Part shown: one piece after another, positions 5,755-5,838 of the stretch
Layout of the letters: each line of letters opens with the position of its first letter
Numbering within the stretch: position 1 is the first letter of the stretch
Assembly (NCBI GenBank): GCA_002490315.1
Contig: DLKG01000030.1
Location: 1 to 5,838 of the forward strand
Length of the DNA stretch: 5,838 nucleotides
Direction of reading: 5' to 3'
Source of the DNA: Prevotella sp. UBA7594
GTDB taxonomy: Bacteria; Bacteroidota; Bacteroidia; Bacteroidales; Bacteroidaceae
Translations under genes and position numbers: made by a program
The notes under the pieces: generated by a model
The model's input: only the letters and a program-made list of their open reading frames with translations
The model's database searches: none
Told to the model about the DNA's origin: nothing

Positions 5755-5838
5755 CTATAAACTCTAATAAGCTAAAAAAGAAGAAGAGTAAGAAAGCTTA
5801 GAAAGACTTGTAATATAACTGAAGTTTCGGATTTGTGG
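5755..5838. other. Right edge, non-coding
   Basis: This purine-rich AT stretch follows the PII gene. TAAGCT (5768-5773) and AGCTTA (5795-5800) are inverted around 21 nt, with no T tract, so I do not call a terminator. TGTAAT occurs at 5809-5814. No start codon with a convincing frame, and no TAnnTTTG, is visible. The PII transcript may therefore continue into the next gene. Confidence 0.55.

Noticed and set aside
5768..5800. TAAGCT/AGCTTA inverted repeat after the PII gene as a terminator
   Set aside because: The stem is only 6 bp with a 21-nt loop and no T tract follows.

Overview
The window looks like chromosomal core-metabolism DNA from a Bacteroidota bacterium, most likely a Prevotella-type member of Bacteroidales. 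Three things point there: a type III glutamine synthetase of about 730 residues, the DapL (aminotransferase) route to diaminopimelate, and promoters of the Bacteroidota form (TAnnTTTG at -7) with no Shine-Dalgarno-like ribosome sites. Species assignment is inference; no rRNA is present.

Layout. Bases 1-302 are non-coding and hold a strong intrinsic terminator (110-195) for the leftward operon. Then come three minus-strand genes transcribed right to left: dapF (3860-4708), dapL (2552-3787) and glnN (303-2492), with gaps of 72 and 59 nt. They look like one operon driven by a promoter at 4757-4786. A 673-nt divergent intergenic region (4709-5381) is AT-rich except for a hairpin-bearing block of about 50% GC near 5050-5160. 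On its other side a plus-strand PII nitrogen-signalling gene (5382-5738) has its own promoter core at 5314-5321. The last 100 nt contain no recognisable gene start.

How the genes fit together. DapL takes an amino group from glutamate to make LL-diaminopimelate, DapF converts this to the meso form for peptidoglycan and lysine, and GSIII turns glutamate plus ammonia into glutamine. The divergent PII protein would report nitrogen/energy status, usually to an ammonium transporter that may lie just beyond the right edge. The window is therefore a small nitrogen-assimilation and cell-wall-precursor locus.

I see no mobile element, CRISPR array, tRNA or evident novel multi-gene system. The less ordinary signals are non-coding: two alternative terminator folds sharing one arm, an identical 15-nt core in the two divergent promoters, six copies of the hexamer TGTAAT/ATTACA in the intergenic region, a heptamer tandem repeat before dapL that leaves an upstream in-frame ATG open, and the GC-rich intergenic block.
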